Shown: positions 53,734-63,191, counted from the first letter of the stretch. The stretch is 64,000 nt of DNA from Nodosilinea sp. P-1105 (GCF_012911975.1 NZ_SMDQ01000002.1:124001-188000); one strand, 5' to 3'. Notes: generated by a model from the sequence alone, not told the origin. Program-made: numbers and translations.

Positions 53734-55137
53734 ATGTTGCTCAAACCTCTGCATATGGCCTTTGGGAAGCTGCTCCGCCAGGTTAACCCTGTGGCAAAAC
53801 CTCGACCAACTTCGACCGGACGGCCCACACCATCACGACAGGTGAATCGATGGGTTTGGTGGCTAGCGCCTGGGCTACTAGTCAAGCGCTGGCTGTTTTT
53901 AAGTGTGACGGGTGTCTTGCTAGTCGGCATCGGCTTAATGGTTTGGCTCAACCTGACGCCAGTCTTTCGTACTGGTCGGGTATTAGGGGACATTCTCAGG
54001 GCCATCACCACCTATTTTCCTAGCTATGTCAGTGGCCCTGTGGGGATTTTGCTAGGCCTAGGTTTAATTCTGTGGGGTCAGACTCGTGCCGTCGGGGCCA
54101 TTACTGATGTACTAGTACCCGATCAAGAGGAAAAGCTGCTGGACGTTCTACTCACCCAGCGACGCCTGTCTCGGGGACCGAAGATCGTGGTGATTGGTGG
54201 TGGCACTGGGCTGTCCAACCTGCTGCGAGGGCTCAAACATTACAGCGCTAATATTACCGCCATTGTCACTGTGGCTGACGATGGCGGCTCCTCTGGACGC
54301 CTGCGCCGAGAGATTGGGGTGCTACCCCCTGGCGACATTCGTAACTGCCTATCCGCCCTGGCGGACGAAGAAAAGCTTTTGACGGAGCTGTTTAAGTACC
54401 GATTTGAGGCAGGTAGTGGCTTAGTCGGACACAGTTTCGGCAACTTGTTTCTAACGGCCATGAGTGAGGTGACTGGCGACCTAGAACAGGCGATCGCCGC
54501 CAGTTCTAAAGTATTGGCCATCCGCGGCCAGGTGCTGCCGTCTACCCTAAGCGATGTGCAGCTGTGGGCTGAGCTAAAGGATGGTCGCAGAATTGTGGGT
54601 GAGTCTAAAATTGCTGAGGCGCGGGGACAAATTGTCACCATTGGTTGTCTGCCCGCTAACCCGCCAGCCCTGCCTAAGGCCATTAAAGCCATTGAAGAGG
54701 CCGACTATATCGTCATTGGCCCCGGCAGCCTATATACCAGTATTATTCCTAACCTATTGGTGCCAGAGATTGTCGAGGCCATAGCGGTCCAGCGGGTACC
54801 CCGAATTTATGTGTGCAACATCATGACCGAACCTGGAGAGACCGAAGGCTTCTCGGTCTCTGATCATATTCGCGCGATTGACTCAGCCTGTGGACGTTAC
54901 CTATTTGACGGTGTACTGGTGCAAAAGGCCCTACCCTCTGCGGCGGTGATCACCCACTATGCTAAGCAAGGGGTAGGCCCTGTATTGCTGGATAGAGACG
55001 CCATTACAGCATCCGGGCGACGAATTATTGCCGCCAACATCATGGAAGAGCAGACTAATCTGACCGTGCGTCACAATTCGCAACATTTAGCTCGGGTGCT
55101 GTTGCGATGGTATTCCCGTACCCAGCGGCTATGGTAG
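53734..55137 (+). CDS. yvcK: YvcK-family UDP-GlcNAc-binding regulator (gluconeogenesis factor)
   Basis: A 467-residue protein. Two membrane helices (about 50-72 and 95-118) lie before the CofD/YvcK domain, which starts near 140 with [20 protein letters not shown], followed by [64 protein letters not shown] and [20 protein letters not shown]. YvcK binds UDP-N-acetylglucosamine and controls carbon flow into cell-wall precursors and cell shape. The N-terminal helices are usual in cyanobacterial members. I preferred the ATG at 53734; a GTG 18 codons upstream is possible. Single gene. Confidence 0.92.
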   Translation: MLLKPLHMAFGKLLRQVNPVAKPRPTSTGRPTPSRQVNRWVWWLAPGLLVKRWLFLSVTGVLLVGIGLMVWLNLTPVFRTGRVLGDILRAITTYFPSYVSGPVGILLGLGLILWGQTRAVGAITDVLVPDQEEKLLDVLLTQRRLSRGPKIVVIGGGTGLSNLLRGLKHYSANITAIVTVADDGGSSGRLRREIGVLPPGDIRNCLSALADEEKLLTELFKYRFEAGSGLVGHSFGNLFLTAMSEVTGDLEQAIAASSKVLAIRGQVLPSTLSDVQLWAELKDGRRIVGESKIAEARGQIVTIGCLPANPPALPKAIKAIEEADYIVIGPGSLYTSIIPNLLVPEIVEAIAVQRVPRIYVCNIMTEPGETEGFSVSDHIRAIDSACGRYLFDGVLVQKALPSAAVITHYAKQGVGPVLLDRDAITASGRRIIAANIMEEQTNLTVRHNSQHLARVLLRWYSRTQRLW

Positions 55138-55165
55138 CGATAACCTACCTAGACCAAAGGTTTCC

Positions 55166-55414
55166 CTAGGACGGATCGGCCTTGAAGCGTTTGGTGATCC
55201 AACCCACTACTCCACTGGCGATCGCCCCAGCCATCAAAATACTGATCGCTGGCAAAATCAGTGGATTCCAGAGGGAATACCAAAGGTTAAGCCCTAGCTC
55301 CAGGTTCATGGTGTGGCCGATCACAGCGACCACAAACCAAGCAAAACTGAGTAATACTAAGGCCAAATCAACCACCAGGATCCAACTAATCAGGCTAGAA
55401 ATGCGGCCCACCAA
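55166..55414 (-). CDS. Small two-helix membrane protein
   Basis: An 82-residue protein with two helices (ISWILVVDLALVLLSFAWFV and PLILPAISILMAGAIASGVV) joined by a short amphipathic segment and ending in a basic tail (TKRFKADPS). The start is TTG at 55414 with GGAGGAGA about 4 bp before it; GTG at the next codon is an alternative. Convergent with yvcK. I do not recognise the family. Confidence 0.7.
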   Translation of the reverse strand: MVGRISSLISWILVVDLALVLLSFAWFVVAVIGHTMNLELGLNLWYSLWNPLILPAISILMAGAIASGVVGWITKRFKADPS

Positions 55415-55565
55415 GATCTCTCCTCCGTGACTGTCATCGTCGATAAAATAGGCTGTCCCATGATTGGAACAGCCCTACAAACGGATTACCGTTTGAATTG
55501 ATAGCTCTGATCACTATAGCAACCATCAACCCTGATCAGAATCAGGCGTTGACAGATGGCTTGAG

Positions 55566-55748
55566 CTAACCTTCGTTGTCAGATAGCAACAGATTGTCAG
55601 GGTCAACATAGTGGCACACGGCATCGTCCACACAGATCAACGCCCAACCAGAGGCTTCAATGCTAACCAACTCGTAGTCAGCGTCCTGCACAAAGAATCC
55701 TTTATGGTTACGAGTTTCGGGCTTGAGTCCAACGGAATTACCAGACAT
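55566..55748 (-). CDS. Small hypothetical protein
   Basis: A 60-residue frame MSGNSVGLKPETRNHKGFFV to HYVDPDNLLLSDNEG with GGAGAA about 8 bp upstream of the ATG at 55746-55748. An Asp/Glu-rich beta-like sequence with a short Trp-Ala-Leu core and no membrane segment. An in-frame ATG upstream (55835) would add a stretch that looks non-coding. I do not recognise a family; the DNA around it is AT-rich. Confidence 0.55.
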   Translation of the reverse strand: MSGNSVGLKPETRNHKGFFVQDADYELVSIEASGWALICVDDAVCHYVDPDNLLLSDNEG

Positions 55749-56344
55749 GACAATGTTCTCCAGAAAACAACGATTAGCGCTAATAGTGAAGAAAAGCTTA
55801 TGGCTTAGTTGAGAGAATCCTATCATTCTCTTCATTAGAATTTTATTAAGTAATTTAAGGCTTTATTGCAAGGCAAGACGTTGCATTTTTTAACTTGACT
55901 ATTTCCGGAAAAGCGATCCCTTGGCATGTGGTTATTTACCTAGCCATGCATATTTTTTCTGTCGCAGAAGAATAATTTACTGAAGTTTTGTTAATGTTCA
56001 ACGTCACGGAAGAACTACATCGGAAACCAGCACAAATACTCAGCCATTTATGTAGTAAAGCGTGATCCCCATAGCTTTCTCCTGCAAATGACTGCCGTAA
56101 GACCTAGGGCGCTTTGAGTATAAAGTGATGATTTTTACCGTTTGGCAGGTTCAGTGCGCTGCGCATAAATCGGTTAACCCTTCCTGATACCTGTGTAACC
56201 CATGCCTACTTCGACAGTTTGCCCCTCTGGGGCCGCTACACGCTAGCGAAGCCATGCCGCAGGCTATACAGCACAGGCCTTCCAGGAGGGGATGCTGACA
56301 CCTGACACCTTCGGCAACGGTGGTTATATTTCTGCCAGGCAGGA
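55749..56344. repeat. AT-rich intergenic region ending in an inverted dispersed repeat
   Basis: From 55749 to about 56150 the DNA is AT-rich (AGAATTTTATTAAGTAATTT) without gene signals. From 56170 to 56343 it contains, in reverse orientation, the words found at 26963-27075: ACCTGTGTAACCC, CCAGGAGGGGATGC, ACACCTGACACC, CGGTGGTTATATTTCTGCCA. About 75 bp with CCATGCCGCAGGCTATACAG is inserted in this copy. The repeat abuts the MITE-like copy 3. Confidence 0.6.
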
Positions 56345-56450
56345 TTAGAACATCAGTATAGTATGTCAAGATCCCAGGGTTCTTAGGCTGATTAGCCGTG
56401 AGTTCAGGGCATCCCAGGGCAGAACCCTGGGATCTGTACCGGCGTTTTAG
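56345..56450. repeat. MITE-like palindrome, copy 3 (TTAG/TTTAG ends)
   Basis: 106 bp starting TTAGAACATCAGTATAGT and ending CTGTACCGGCGTTTTAG, with internal AAGATCCCAGGGTTCTTAGG and GCAGAACCCTGGGATCT. The right end contains the TAA stop codon of the TonB-like gene (56447-56449). It lies immediately next to the inverted dispersed repeat at 56170-56343. Confidence 0.8.
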
Positions 56451-57286
56451 GAAGTACAGTTGGCCTCGTCGTAAATCACCTTGACCGGGAGCCAGTGGGC
56501 GCGAGGCTCGGAGGAGGTATGGGGTTCAAAGCTTTGTTGGGCAGCCTGTTCGAGGGCATAGTCGTCCAACACGGGGTAGTTTGTACTGTCCAGCAGCTCA
56601 GGGGTTTGCATCAACGAACCATCGGCGTTCACAATTACCCCCACTAACCCCTCTGCGGGGGGATCTGGGAGGCAGGTGGTGAGAGGGTATTGAATGGATA
56701 GGGGCGATTGCTCTTTCCCCAGTTCCGGCGTAACGTCTGGGCCTAAGTCTTGACTGACGGCTTCTATCCAACCAGGCACCACATCAAACGTAAATCGTCT
56801 GAAGTTATCTGCTGTGAGGGATTTGTTGCGGTTGACGTACTCGTACTCAGACGGGGTGCGCAGTCGTTCTGCCGTCGTCAGGGGCGCTGACGGTTGGGGG
56901 GTAGGCTCTGGGGGAGCGGCTGGGGCGAGCGCCTCTGATTCTTCGGGCGTTGGTGGCGCTGCCGCTGGCGCTGGTGCCTGGGTTGGGGTTGGGGGGGCAG
57001 TTGGCTGACTAACTTGGGGCGGTGGCGCGGGGGTGGGGGCTACGGCTAGCATCGGCTCCGGTTCCGGCTCTGGTGTTGCCACCTCTGGGGTGGCTGGCAG
57101 TTGGACCACGTCAATCACGTCGGTGGCCGTATGGCTCTCTTCCGGCAAGGATTCAGCATCAGGAGAGCGATCGGTGACAGGCATGGACAGCACCACCCCA
57201 TGCAGCCCCAGGGAGAGCAGTACCAACATTCCGCCCCCCCAGCGGGACGGCCATACCGCCGACAGATCTTTGAAAAGAGCCACCAT
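56447..57286 (-). CDS. TonB-like periplasmic-spanning protein
   Basis: A 279-residue protein. An N-terminal membrane helix (about 18-36; GGMLVLLSLGLHGVVLSMPV) is followed by a long Pro/Ala/Glu-rich spacer (about 55-150; PEPEPEPMLAVAPTPAPPPQ) and a C-terminal domain with TTCLPDPPAEGLVGVIVNAD, the typical TonB-C element, then DDYALEQAAQQSFEPHTSSE and WLPVKVIYDEANC. TonB proteins transfer energy to outer-membrane receptors; the Pro-rich spacer spans the periplasm. ATG at 57284-57286. The stop codon lies in a dispersed palindrome. No exbB/exbD neighbours are in this window. Confidence 0.75.
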   Translation of the reverse strand: MVALFKDLSAVWPSRWGGGMLVLLSLGLHGVVLSMPVTDRSPDAESLPEESHTATDVIDVVQLPATPEVATPEPEPEPMLAVAPTPAPPPQVSQPTAPPTPTQAPAPAAAPPTPEESEALAPAAPPEPTPQPSAPLTTAERLRTPSEYEYVNRNKSLTADNFRRFTFDVVPGWIEAVSQDLGPDVTPELGKEQSPLSIQYPLTTCLPDPPAEGLVGVIVNADGSLMQTPELLDSTNYPVLDDYALEQAAQQSFEPHTSSEPRAHWLPVKVIYDEANCTS

Positions 57287-57425
57287 AAAGTAGACTGCCT
57301 GAATGTGAGTGCTTCTACGCTGGCACAAGTTTTCCCAACTGTTAGGGGTGAACAGACAGTTTTTGTATTGTCGTCATCTATCGCCCATTTGGATGAATCT
57401 AGGGTGAGCAGACATTGGCTGGCTA

Positions 57426-59198
57426 GTGTTGTTACAGGACGAAAGAGTGGTGGAAAGCAGGCTATTGACCGATCCGTTTTTGCAGTACCCGACCGCCACG
57501 ACTGTGCGGGTTGTCTGGTTTACGGAGTTCCCTGGGCAGCAGCACCAGGTCAGTTGGGGAGAGCCAGGCCAGGCAGGGGATGCGCCCCTGATTCACCAGG
57601 CAATGGCCACGACCCAGGTGCTGGGCCGCACCCGAGAGGATCCGCGATCGCAGCTGGACCATCCTGACTTTGTCAACCTGTCCCACACGGTTCGGCGGCC
57701 GATCTGGCGTCACGAGGCGGTGGTGAGTGACCTACCACCGGGGCAGCGGCTACCCTACCGGGTATCCAGCCTGACTGAGGACGGTACATGGCTTCACAGT
57801 CGCGGTTTTACCCTGGCGGCGGCCCCCTTGCCAGGGCAGCCGCTGAAAATTCTACTGACCTCAGATCATCAAAACATGCCCATGGTGGCGGCTAATCTGC
57901 AAAAGGTGCAAGAAACCATAGGCCAGGTAGACGGCATCTTTTTTGCTGGCGACCTGGTCAACGTCCCCGATCGCGCCTCCGAATGGTTTGACGATAGGCG
58001 TGGCAATGGCTTTTTTCCCTGCCTGCAGGGGCACGCCAGCTATGACTTGGACCACAACAACCACAACACCTGCTACCAAGGAGGGGAGTTGATTCAGCAT
58101 GCACCGCTGTTTCCAGCGATCGGCAACCACGAAGTCATGGGGCGGTTCTCGGCTACGGCCCCGCTCAAACACCAGTTTAATGATGCTATCCCGCAGGCGA
58201 TCGCTGAGGCCGTGTACGACTACCACACTGGCCTCTATAACCCCAGCAGAGATGACTCACTGCACCATCAATGGATCAAAGACAACTCGTTTAACACCGA
58301 CACCTACGAAGCTCTCTTTACCCTACCTGCTAGTCAGGTGCCCCAGCCAAACCGCACCGACACCACCAGCCGCTACTACGCCATCACCTTTGGGGATATT
58401 CGGCTAGTAACCCTCTATGTCACTCAAATCTGGCGTCCGTACGATCTCAGCCCCACCGTCCGGGGTCGCTACCAAGAACGGGAAGCTGACCTCAATACCC
58501 CCCACCTGTGGGGCCACGGACAACATATCTTTGAGCCCATTGCCCAAGGCAGCGAACAATATCAGTGGCTAGAGCAGGAGCTGGCCAGCGATGCTTTCCG
58601 TCAGGCCAAATACAACGTAGTGATGCTGCACCACCCGCCCCACACCCTGGGTGATAACAGCGTTCCCGCCTTTACCAACCCAGTGGCTGTACAGGATAGA
58701 TACCCCGATGGCCGCCTCCAGGCGATCCGCTACGAGTATCCCCTAGACCAGGACTACATTGCCCGCGATCTAATCCCGTTACTCGAACAGGCTGGCGTGG
58801 ATCTCGTGTTCTATGGCCACTCGCACCTGTGGAACCGATTTGTGTCACCCACGGGCACCCACTACCTGGAAACCTCTAACGTGGGCAATTCCTATGGTGC
58901 TTTTTGGCGAGATCAGTCTCGTCCAGTGCCCCCGGCCAAAGCCGCTGATGCCATGGGCGGCTTTACCGCCGATTATTACGTCGCCCAGGGGGATCCAAAC
59001 GGGCTAGAACCCGTAGTACCCACCCTGGCCCCACTGCTCGATGACGACGGACAGCCCCTGCCCTATGTGGCCAGCAACGATATTACGGTGTTTAGCATTT
59101 TCAACACAGGCCAGGGCACGATCAGTAGCTACTACTTCGATACCCGTCAGCCCGAGTCTGCGGTGGTGAAATTTGACGAGTTTAGCCTGAAGGACTGA
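57426..59198 (+). CDS. Calcineurin-like metallophosphoesterase (purple acid phosphatase-like)
   Basis: A 590-residue protein with an N-terminal fibronectin-like part (about 20-135; TVRVVWFTEFPGQQHQVSWG, DLPPGQRLPYRVSSLTEDG) and a metallophosphoesterase domain: LLTSDHQN (near 144), FAGDLVNVPDRA, PAIGNHEVMG (near 230), VVMLHHPPHT (near 400) and VFYGHSHLWNR (near 460). These are the metal ligands of the calcineurin fold; the first motif is D-H rather than D-x-H with a normal spacing. No signal peptide was evident, so the location is uncertain. The start is GTG at 57426. A strong terminator follows the stop. The phosphate substrate is unknown. Confidence 0.88.
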   Translation: MLLQDERVVESRLLTDPFLQYPTATTVRVVWFTEFPGQQHQVSWGEPGQAGDAPLIHQAMATTQVLGRTREDPRSQLDHPDFVNLSHTVRRPIWRHEAVVSDLPPGQRLPYRVSSLTEDGTWLHSRGFTLAAAPLPGQPLKILLTSDHQNMPMVAANLQKVQETIGQVDGIFFAGDLVNVPDRASEWFDDRRGNGFFPCLQGHASYDLDHNNHNTCYQGGELIQHAPLFPAIGNHEVMGRFSATAPLKHQFNDAIPQAIAEAVYDYHTGLYNPSRDDSLHHQWIKDNSFNTDTYEALFTLPASQVPQPNRTDTTSRYYAITFGDIRLVTLYVTQIWRPYDLSPTVRGRYQEREADLNTPHLWGHGQHIFEPIAQGSEQYQWLEQELASDAFRQAKYNVVMLHHPPHTLGDNSVPAFTNPVAVQDRYPDGRLQAIRYEYPLDQDYIARDLIPLLEQAGVDLVFYGHSHLWNRFVSPTGTHYLETSNVGNSYGAFWRDQSRPVPPAKAADAMGGFTADYYVAQGDPNGLEPVVPTLAPLLDDDGQPLPYVASNDITVFSIFNTGQGTISSYYFDTRQPESAVVKFDEFSLKD

Positions 59199-59206
59199 CC
59201 CTAGAG

Positions 59207-59265
59207 CAATCCCCATAGGGACGTTGCCGCCCCCTATGGGGATTGGGTGTGTCTTTTTCGTTTTT
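59207..59265 (+). terminator. Rho-independent terminator after the phosphoesterase
   Basis: CAATCCCCATAGG and CCTATGGGGATTG pair over 13 bp (59207-59245), followed by GGTGTGTCTTTTTCGTTTTT on the plus strand. It ends the 57426-59198 transcript. Confidence 0.8.
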
Positions 59266-59278
59266 CTGCCAGGTGGCC

Positions 59279-59367
59279 CTAGGGCATCGGTTCAGTGTGG
59301 TTATGCTGCTTTAACGAGGCAATTGGCTGTCTAGCCAAGAAACCGGGTTTCTGTACCGGTGTACTAG
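59279..59367. repeat. MITE-like palindrome, copy 4 (short form)
   Basis: 89 bp starting CTAGGGCATCGGTTCAG and ending CTGTACCGGTGTACTAG. The ends match copies 1-3, but the interior is different (AGAAACCGGGTTTCT, a palindrome). The right end provides the TAG stop codon (59364-59366) of the carboxysome shell gene. Confidence 0.75.
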
Positions 59368-59711
59368 CGCCCCATAGAGCCTGGTAGAATCGGCTGCTCT
59401 ACCGCTTGGCGATAGATTTCTGTCTCTTCATTAAAGTCAATGGGCATCACAGCAACCACATTTTCGTGGGGCCGGGGAATAATCACCCAGGTCTCTAAAA
59501 TCCCGCCAGGGGTGTTTTCAGCCGCTTCCACCCCGGCCGCCATGGCGGCTTTGACCTCAGACACGTCACCCCGAATGTTAATGGCAAAGCGGGCGCTACC
59601 GGCTCGAATGTAGCCAATCAGGGTGACCCGACCGGCTTTGACCATCGCATCTGCGGCGGCTAATACCGGGGGAAATCCCCTGGTCTCTAATGAACCGACG
59701 GCCTGTGGCAT
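59364..59711 (-). CDS. ccmK4: Carboxysome shell hexamer protein, CcmK4-like (BMC domain)
   Basis: A 115-residue BMC-domain protein: AVGSLETRGFPPVLAAADAM, VKAGRVTLIGYIRAGSARFA, NIRGDVSEVKAAMAAGVEAA and WVIIPRPHENVVAVMPIDFN. The GYIRAGSARF and WVIIPRPHENV signatures are those of CcmK4 rather than the main shell CcmK2. Hexamers of this kind tile the beta-carboxysome facet and may alter metabolite passage. The pore-forming loop reads KIGSG-like RAGSARF. No other ccm gene is near, so it is a satellite copy, as is common; the usual partner ccmK3 is not visible. ATG at 59709-59711. The stop codon TAG comes from a dispersed palindrome. Confidence 0.85.
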   Translation of the reverse strand: MPQAVGSLETRGFPPVLAAADAMVKAGRVTLIGYIRAGSARFAINIRGDVSEVKAAMAAGVEAAENTPGGILETWVIIPRPHENVVAVMPIDFNEETEIYRQAVEQPILPGSMGR

Positions 59712-59976
59712 GGCTGATCTCCTCAGAAAATCCTGTGTGCAAAAAATCCCATCCTCAATTGTACGGGGCTAAGGTATCAATTGGTCTTGGGACTTTATCG
59801 GACCGACCCAATCGATCCTTCCTAGGCTGATGGGTCAAGGCCAAAAAGACTGAGTTTCCCATTAGGGCAAGGCCACAGATCAAGGGCCAGCGATCGGGGC
59901 ATCTGCGGCAGTTCTTTACTTAGAGGATATTAGGACTTAATCTCAACACCATACACGTTGCTGGAGTTAGCGATTT

Positions 59977-60726
59977 ATGATGCTTCGTCGGTTCACACCA
60001 CTCTGGATTAGCCTATCGGCAGTAGCAGCGACCATCGGTGTTTTAGACAGCAGCGATCGCCCCTGGGCGATGGCTCAAGCGCCAGACAGCCTGCTGGCTC
60101 AAAATCGCACTACTATTCCCCCCAAGGTGTTAGCTGAAATCCGCCAAGGCCCCTTTAGTCAGACGATTTCGCTAGCAGACGGGGTAGCATTTGCAATTAA
60201 AGATAAAGATTACGTCCCGAGCATGCCAGCGATGGGGGTGTTTTCTCTCTGGGCGGATGTGCCCGATTGGCAGCGGCTGGAGATGGTGATGAAATACTGT
60301 GTCAGCAATCTTCAGATTGTCCACAATCAGGCGTCTCTGGTGGAAGTGGAGCTATTGGCTGGCGATACGTCCTTGGCCACCCTCGACCAGGTGCTTGAAT
60401 CTGGCCCAGCCCGAATTAGCGAGGTAGAACCGCCCCAAGTTAGCAGTGTTAACACGGCGGTGTATTATGACCCGTTTTACAACACTTATTTCGCTAGCCC
60501 GTTTACGTTTGGGGTAGCCTATGCTCCAATGGTCACGCTTCCTGCCGTTGACTGTAGTGCCGGTACCACCCGATTTGACTTGATGCCAGTACGGGAAGCC
60601 CTAGCCACCTTGCCAAGTCAGACGTTGACCATGCGGTTATTGTTCAGTGACGGCAATACTGAGAACTGGCGACTGGGTAGAGGAACCGTCAACGCCCTGA
60701 AAGAACTGCCCTCAGTGCAACCATAG
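59977..60726 (+). CDS. Secreted hypothetical protein
   Basis: A 249-residue exported protein. Residues 1-34 are a signal peptide (RRFTPLWISLSAVAATIGVL, cleavage near AMAQAPD). The mature part has ADGVAFAIKDKDYVPS, MKYCVSNLQIVHNQASL, YYDPFYNTYFASPFTFGVAY (aromatic-rich) and LTMRLLFSDGNTENWRLGRG. Two Cys (about 110 and 190) may form a disulfide. I do not recognise the family. ATG at 59977; it is convergent with the KDPG aldolase gene. Confidence 0.75.
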   Translation: MMLRRFTPLWISLSAVAATIGVLDSSDRPWAMAQAPDSLLAQNRTTIPPKVLAEIRQGPFSQTISLADGVAFAIKDKDYVPSMPAMGVFSLWADVPDWQRLEMVMKYCVSNLQIVHNQASLVEVELLAGDTSLATLDQVLESGPARISEVEPPQVSSVNTAVYYDPFYNTYFASPFTFGVAYAPMVTLPAVDCSAGTTRFDLMPVREALATLPSQTLTMRLLFSDGNTENWRLGRGTVNALKELPSVQP

Positions 60727-60772
60727 TTGCGCTGCGTCATGACTGGGGCATGACATAGGATACGTGTCTTGC

Positions 60773-61432
60773 CTACGGTTGCCTGTTAGCACCTTGATTC
60801 TGTTTGAGGTTGGTGACCAGTCGAGCTGCAGCGGTGGTAATTGTGCCCCAGTCTTCCTGAAGTACAGCCGTCTTGGCAAATAACCCGGTGGATAATCCGA
60901 CTCCAGTGGCTCCGGCCTGAAGCAGGGGCAAGGCAGCGTCAACCGTGACCCCGCCGGTAGGCACCAGGGGAATATGGCCCAATGGCCCCTGCAAACTGCG
61001 AATGTAATCGGCTCCCCCCATGGCACTGATGGGAAACACCTTGACGGCACTGGCCCCAGCCTGCCAGGCGCGCACAATTTCGTTGGGGGTCAGGGCCCCG
61101 GGTACCATGGGTAAATTGTGGGTCTGAGCCCAGGCGAGTAAATCGGGAGCTGTGTATGGCCCAAACCCAAACATGGCTCCTGCTGCCTGGGCATTCTTGA
61201 GATCGGCCAGGGTCAGCAGCGTGCCGGCACCAATGGCGCAGTGGGGCAGCTGCTGCCGCAGCTGGGCCACAATCTGGGCCGGTTGGTCACTATTCCAGGT
61301 GATTTCAATCATTCGCATGCCACCCGCCGCCACCGCCTGAGCTAAATGGATGCCTAGGGTAGGGCTAGGGGCACGAATAATGGCGATCGCCCGGTGCTGT
61401 TGCAGCCAGGTCAAAAAAGCGTCTGAGGTCAT
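60773..61432 (-). CDS. eda: Eda: 2-keto-3-deoxy-6-phosphogluconate aldolase
   Basis: A 219-residue class I aldolase that splits KDPG to pyruvate and glyceraldehyde 3-phosphate in the Entner-Doudoroff pathway, and can act on 2-keto-4-hydroxyglutarate. Segments: HRAIAIIRAPSPTLGIHLAQ, MRMIEITWNSD (catalytic Glu region), CAIGAGTLLTLADLKNAQAA, MFGFGPYTAPDLLAWAQTHN, ASAVKVFPIS with the Schiff-base Lys, and LVPTGGVTVDAALPLLQAGA. ATG at 61430-61432, 4 bp after the ABC transporter stop, so the two are probably co-transcribed. Confidence 0.93.
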   Translation of the reverse strand: MTSDAFLTWLQQHRAIAIIRAPSPTLGIHLAQAVAAGGMRMIEITWNSDQPAQIVAQLRQQLPHCAIGAGTLLTLADLKNAQAAGAMFGFGPYTAPDLLAWAQTHNLPMVPGALTPNEIVRAWQAGASAVKVFPISAMGGADYIRSLQGPLGHIPLVPTGGVTVDAALPLLQAGATGVGLSTGLFAKTAVLQEDWGTITTAAARLVTNLKQNQGANRQP

Positions 61433-61436
61433 CAGC

Positions 61437-63191
61437 TCAACTATCTACCGTCAGCTCAAACTGCTGAGCATAGAACTGAGCATAGCGTCCCTGGTTGGCC
61501 AACAGTTCGCTGTGGGTGCCAGACTCGATGATCTGGCCTTTCTCAACCACCAGAATGCGATCGGCCCGACGTACGGTGGCTAGTCGGTGAGCAATGATAA
61601 ACACGGTGCGCCCTGCCATCAGCCGCTCCAGGGCCTCTTGCACCAGCGCTTCTGACTCTGCATCCAGGGCTGAGGTGGCTTCATCTAGAATCAAAATCCG
61701 AGGGTTCAGCAGCACCGCTCGGGCGATCGCCACCCGCTGTCGTTGCCCCCCCGACAAGTTCACCCCTCGCTCCCCCATCCAGGTGTAGTAGCCCTGGGAA
61801 AACTGGCTGATAAAGTCGTGGGCATTGGCGATGCGAGCAGCCGCTTCCACCGCCGCCAGATCAAACTCGTTTTGGCCGAAGGCAATATTTTGGGCGATCG
61901 TCCCCGAGAATAAGGTGGTTTCCTGGGGCACAATGCCAATCTGCCGCCGCAGGCTGCGTAGGGTCACCGTGGCAATGTCCACATGGTCAATCAGTACCTG
62001 GCCCACCTGGGGGTCGTAAAACCGGGGCAGGAGGTTCACCAGGGTAGATTTACCGGCTCCTGAGGCCCCCACCAGGGCAATTTGCTCCCCCGGTAGGGCA
62101 AGGAGGTCCAGGTTGCGCAAGACGGGCTCAGTCTCTTTGTAGCCAAAGGTAACATTGCGGTACTCAACCCGTCCGGTTACCGCTGGTAGCTCCGCTGCGC
62201 GGGGCAACTCCCTCACCGCTGGCTCAATCTGGAAAATTTCAATAATCCGGTCTACAGAGGCTTCCCCCTGCTTGAATTCGCCATAGTTATGGATGAAGTG
62301 GTTAACCGGGTCGATCAACATCAGGGCAGCCACCACATAGCTACCAAAAGAGGCTCCGGTTAAATTGCCCTGGGAAATTTGCCAGGCCCCCACCAAGAGA
62401 ATCATTCCCACCACCAGGGCATATAGAAAGCCCACAATGGGGTATTGGACCGCTTGTAGCCAGGCGGCCCGATACTTGGCCTGGCGGTTCTTTTCAGCCT
62501 CTCGGGTAAACCGCTCTATTTCATACTGCTCGGCCGCAAAAGCGCGCACTAAACGAATACCGCCAAATACCTCAGTTACAAGGGACGACAGGTCAGACAC
62601 CAGATTTTGGCTGCGACGGGAAAAGTTCAGCATCTGATTGCCAAACCAACCTGCCAGCACCGCCAGCAGGGGCACTAGAAATAAGGCGGTCAGGGTGAGT
62701 TGCCAGTTCAGGTAGACCATATAGCCCACCACCACCACCAGCTGCAGCATCGACGGAATAAAGTCGTGGAGCAGCTTTAGCACCACCTCGCCAATGCGGT
62801 CAATATCTTCGGTCAGCCGGTAGGATAAGTCCCCGGTCTGGCTGCGCTCAAAATAGGCCAAACTCAGCTTGTGAATATGGGCATAGACATCCTTACGGAT
62901 GTTAAAGGCCACTTCCAGAGCGGCTTTTGACATCAAGGAGTCTTGAACGTATTGCCCCACTTTCTGGACTGCAAAACCCGCCATCGTAATGGCAATTAAG
63001 CGGGCAACCGCCGCCACATCCCCGGTGGGTAACAGTTCCAGAATCCGACCCGACAGCCAAGCTAACACTGGCCAGTAGGCGACAAAAACAGCCGTCCCCA
63101 CCAAAGCTTGCAAAATCGTCCGCCATTCTTGCTGAACGTAGGGGACTAAAGTCCAGTAGTTAGAACCTTTAGATCGGCGTGTTCGGATCAA
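61437..63191 (-). CDS. ABC transporter, fused permease/ATPase (MsbA/HepA-like exporter)
   Basis: A 584-residue half-transporter that dimerises. Six membrane helices lie in the first 320 residues (FVAYWPVLAWLSGRILELLP, VVVGYMVYLNWQLTLTALFL). The C-terminal ATPase has Walker A GASGAGKST, GIVPQETTLFSGTIAQNIAF, signature NLSGGQRQRVAIARAV, Walker B ILILDEATSALDAE and H-loop IIAHRLATVRRAD. Substrate is unknown; lipids or polysaccharide precursors fit the family. No ATG is near the start; the frame opens with TTG at 63191 with AAGG about 9 bp upstream. Eda follows by 4 bp. Confidence 0.9.
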   Translation of the reverse strand: MIRTRRSKGSNYWTLVPYVQQEWRTILQALVGTAVFVAYWPVLAWLSGRILELLPTGDVAAVARLIAITMAGFAVQKVGQYVQDSLMSKAALEVAFNIRKDVYAHIHKLSLAYFERSQTGDLSYRLTEDIDRIGEVVLKLLHDFIPSMLQLVVVVGYMVYLNWQLTLTALFLVPLLAVLAGWFGNQMLNFSRRSQNLVSDLSSLVTEVFGGIRLVRAFAAEQYEIERFTREAEKNRQAKYRAAWLQAVQYPIVGFLYALVVGMILLVGAWQISQGNLTGASFGSYVVAALMLIDPVNHFIHNYGEFKQGEASVDRIIEIFQIEPAVRELPRAAELPAVTGRVEYRNVTFGYKETEPVLRNLDLLALPGEQIALVGASGAGKSTLVNLLPRFYDPQVGQVLIDHVDIATVTLRSLRRQIGIVPQETTLFSGTIAQNIAFGQNEFDLAAVEAAARIANAHDFISQFSQGYYTWMGERGVNLSGGQRQRVAIARAVLLNPRILILDEATSALDAESEALVQEALERLMAGRTVFIIAHRLATVRRADRILVVEKGQIIESGTHSELLANQGRYAQFYAQQFELTVDS

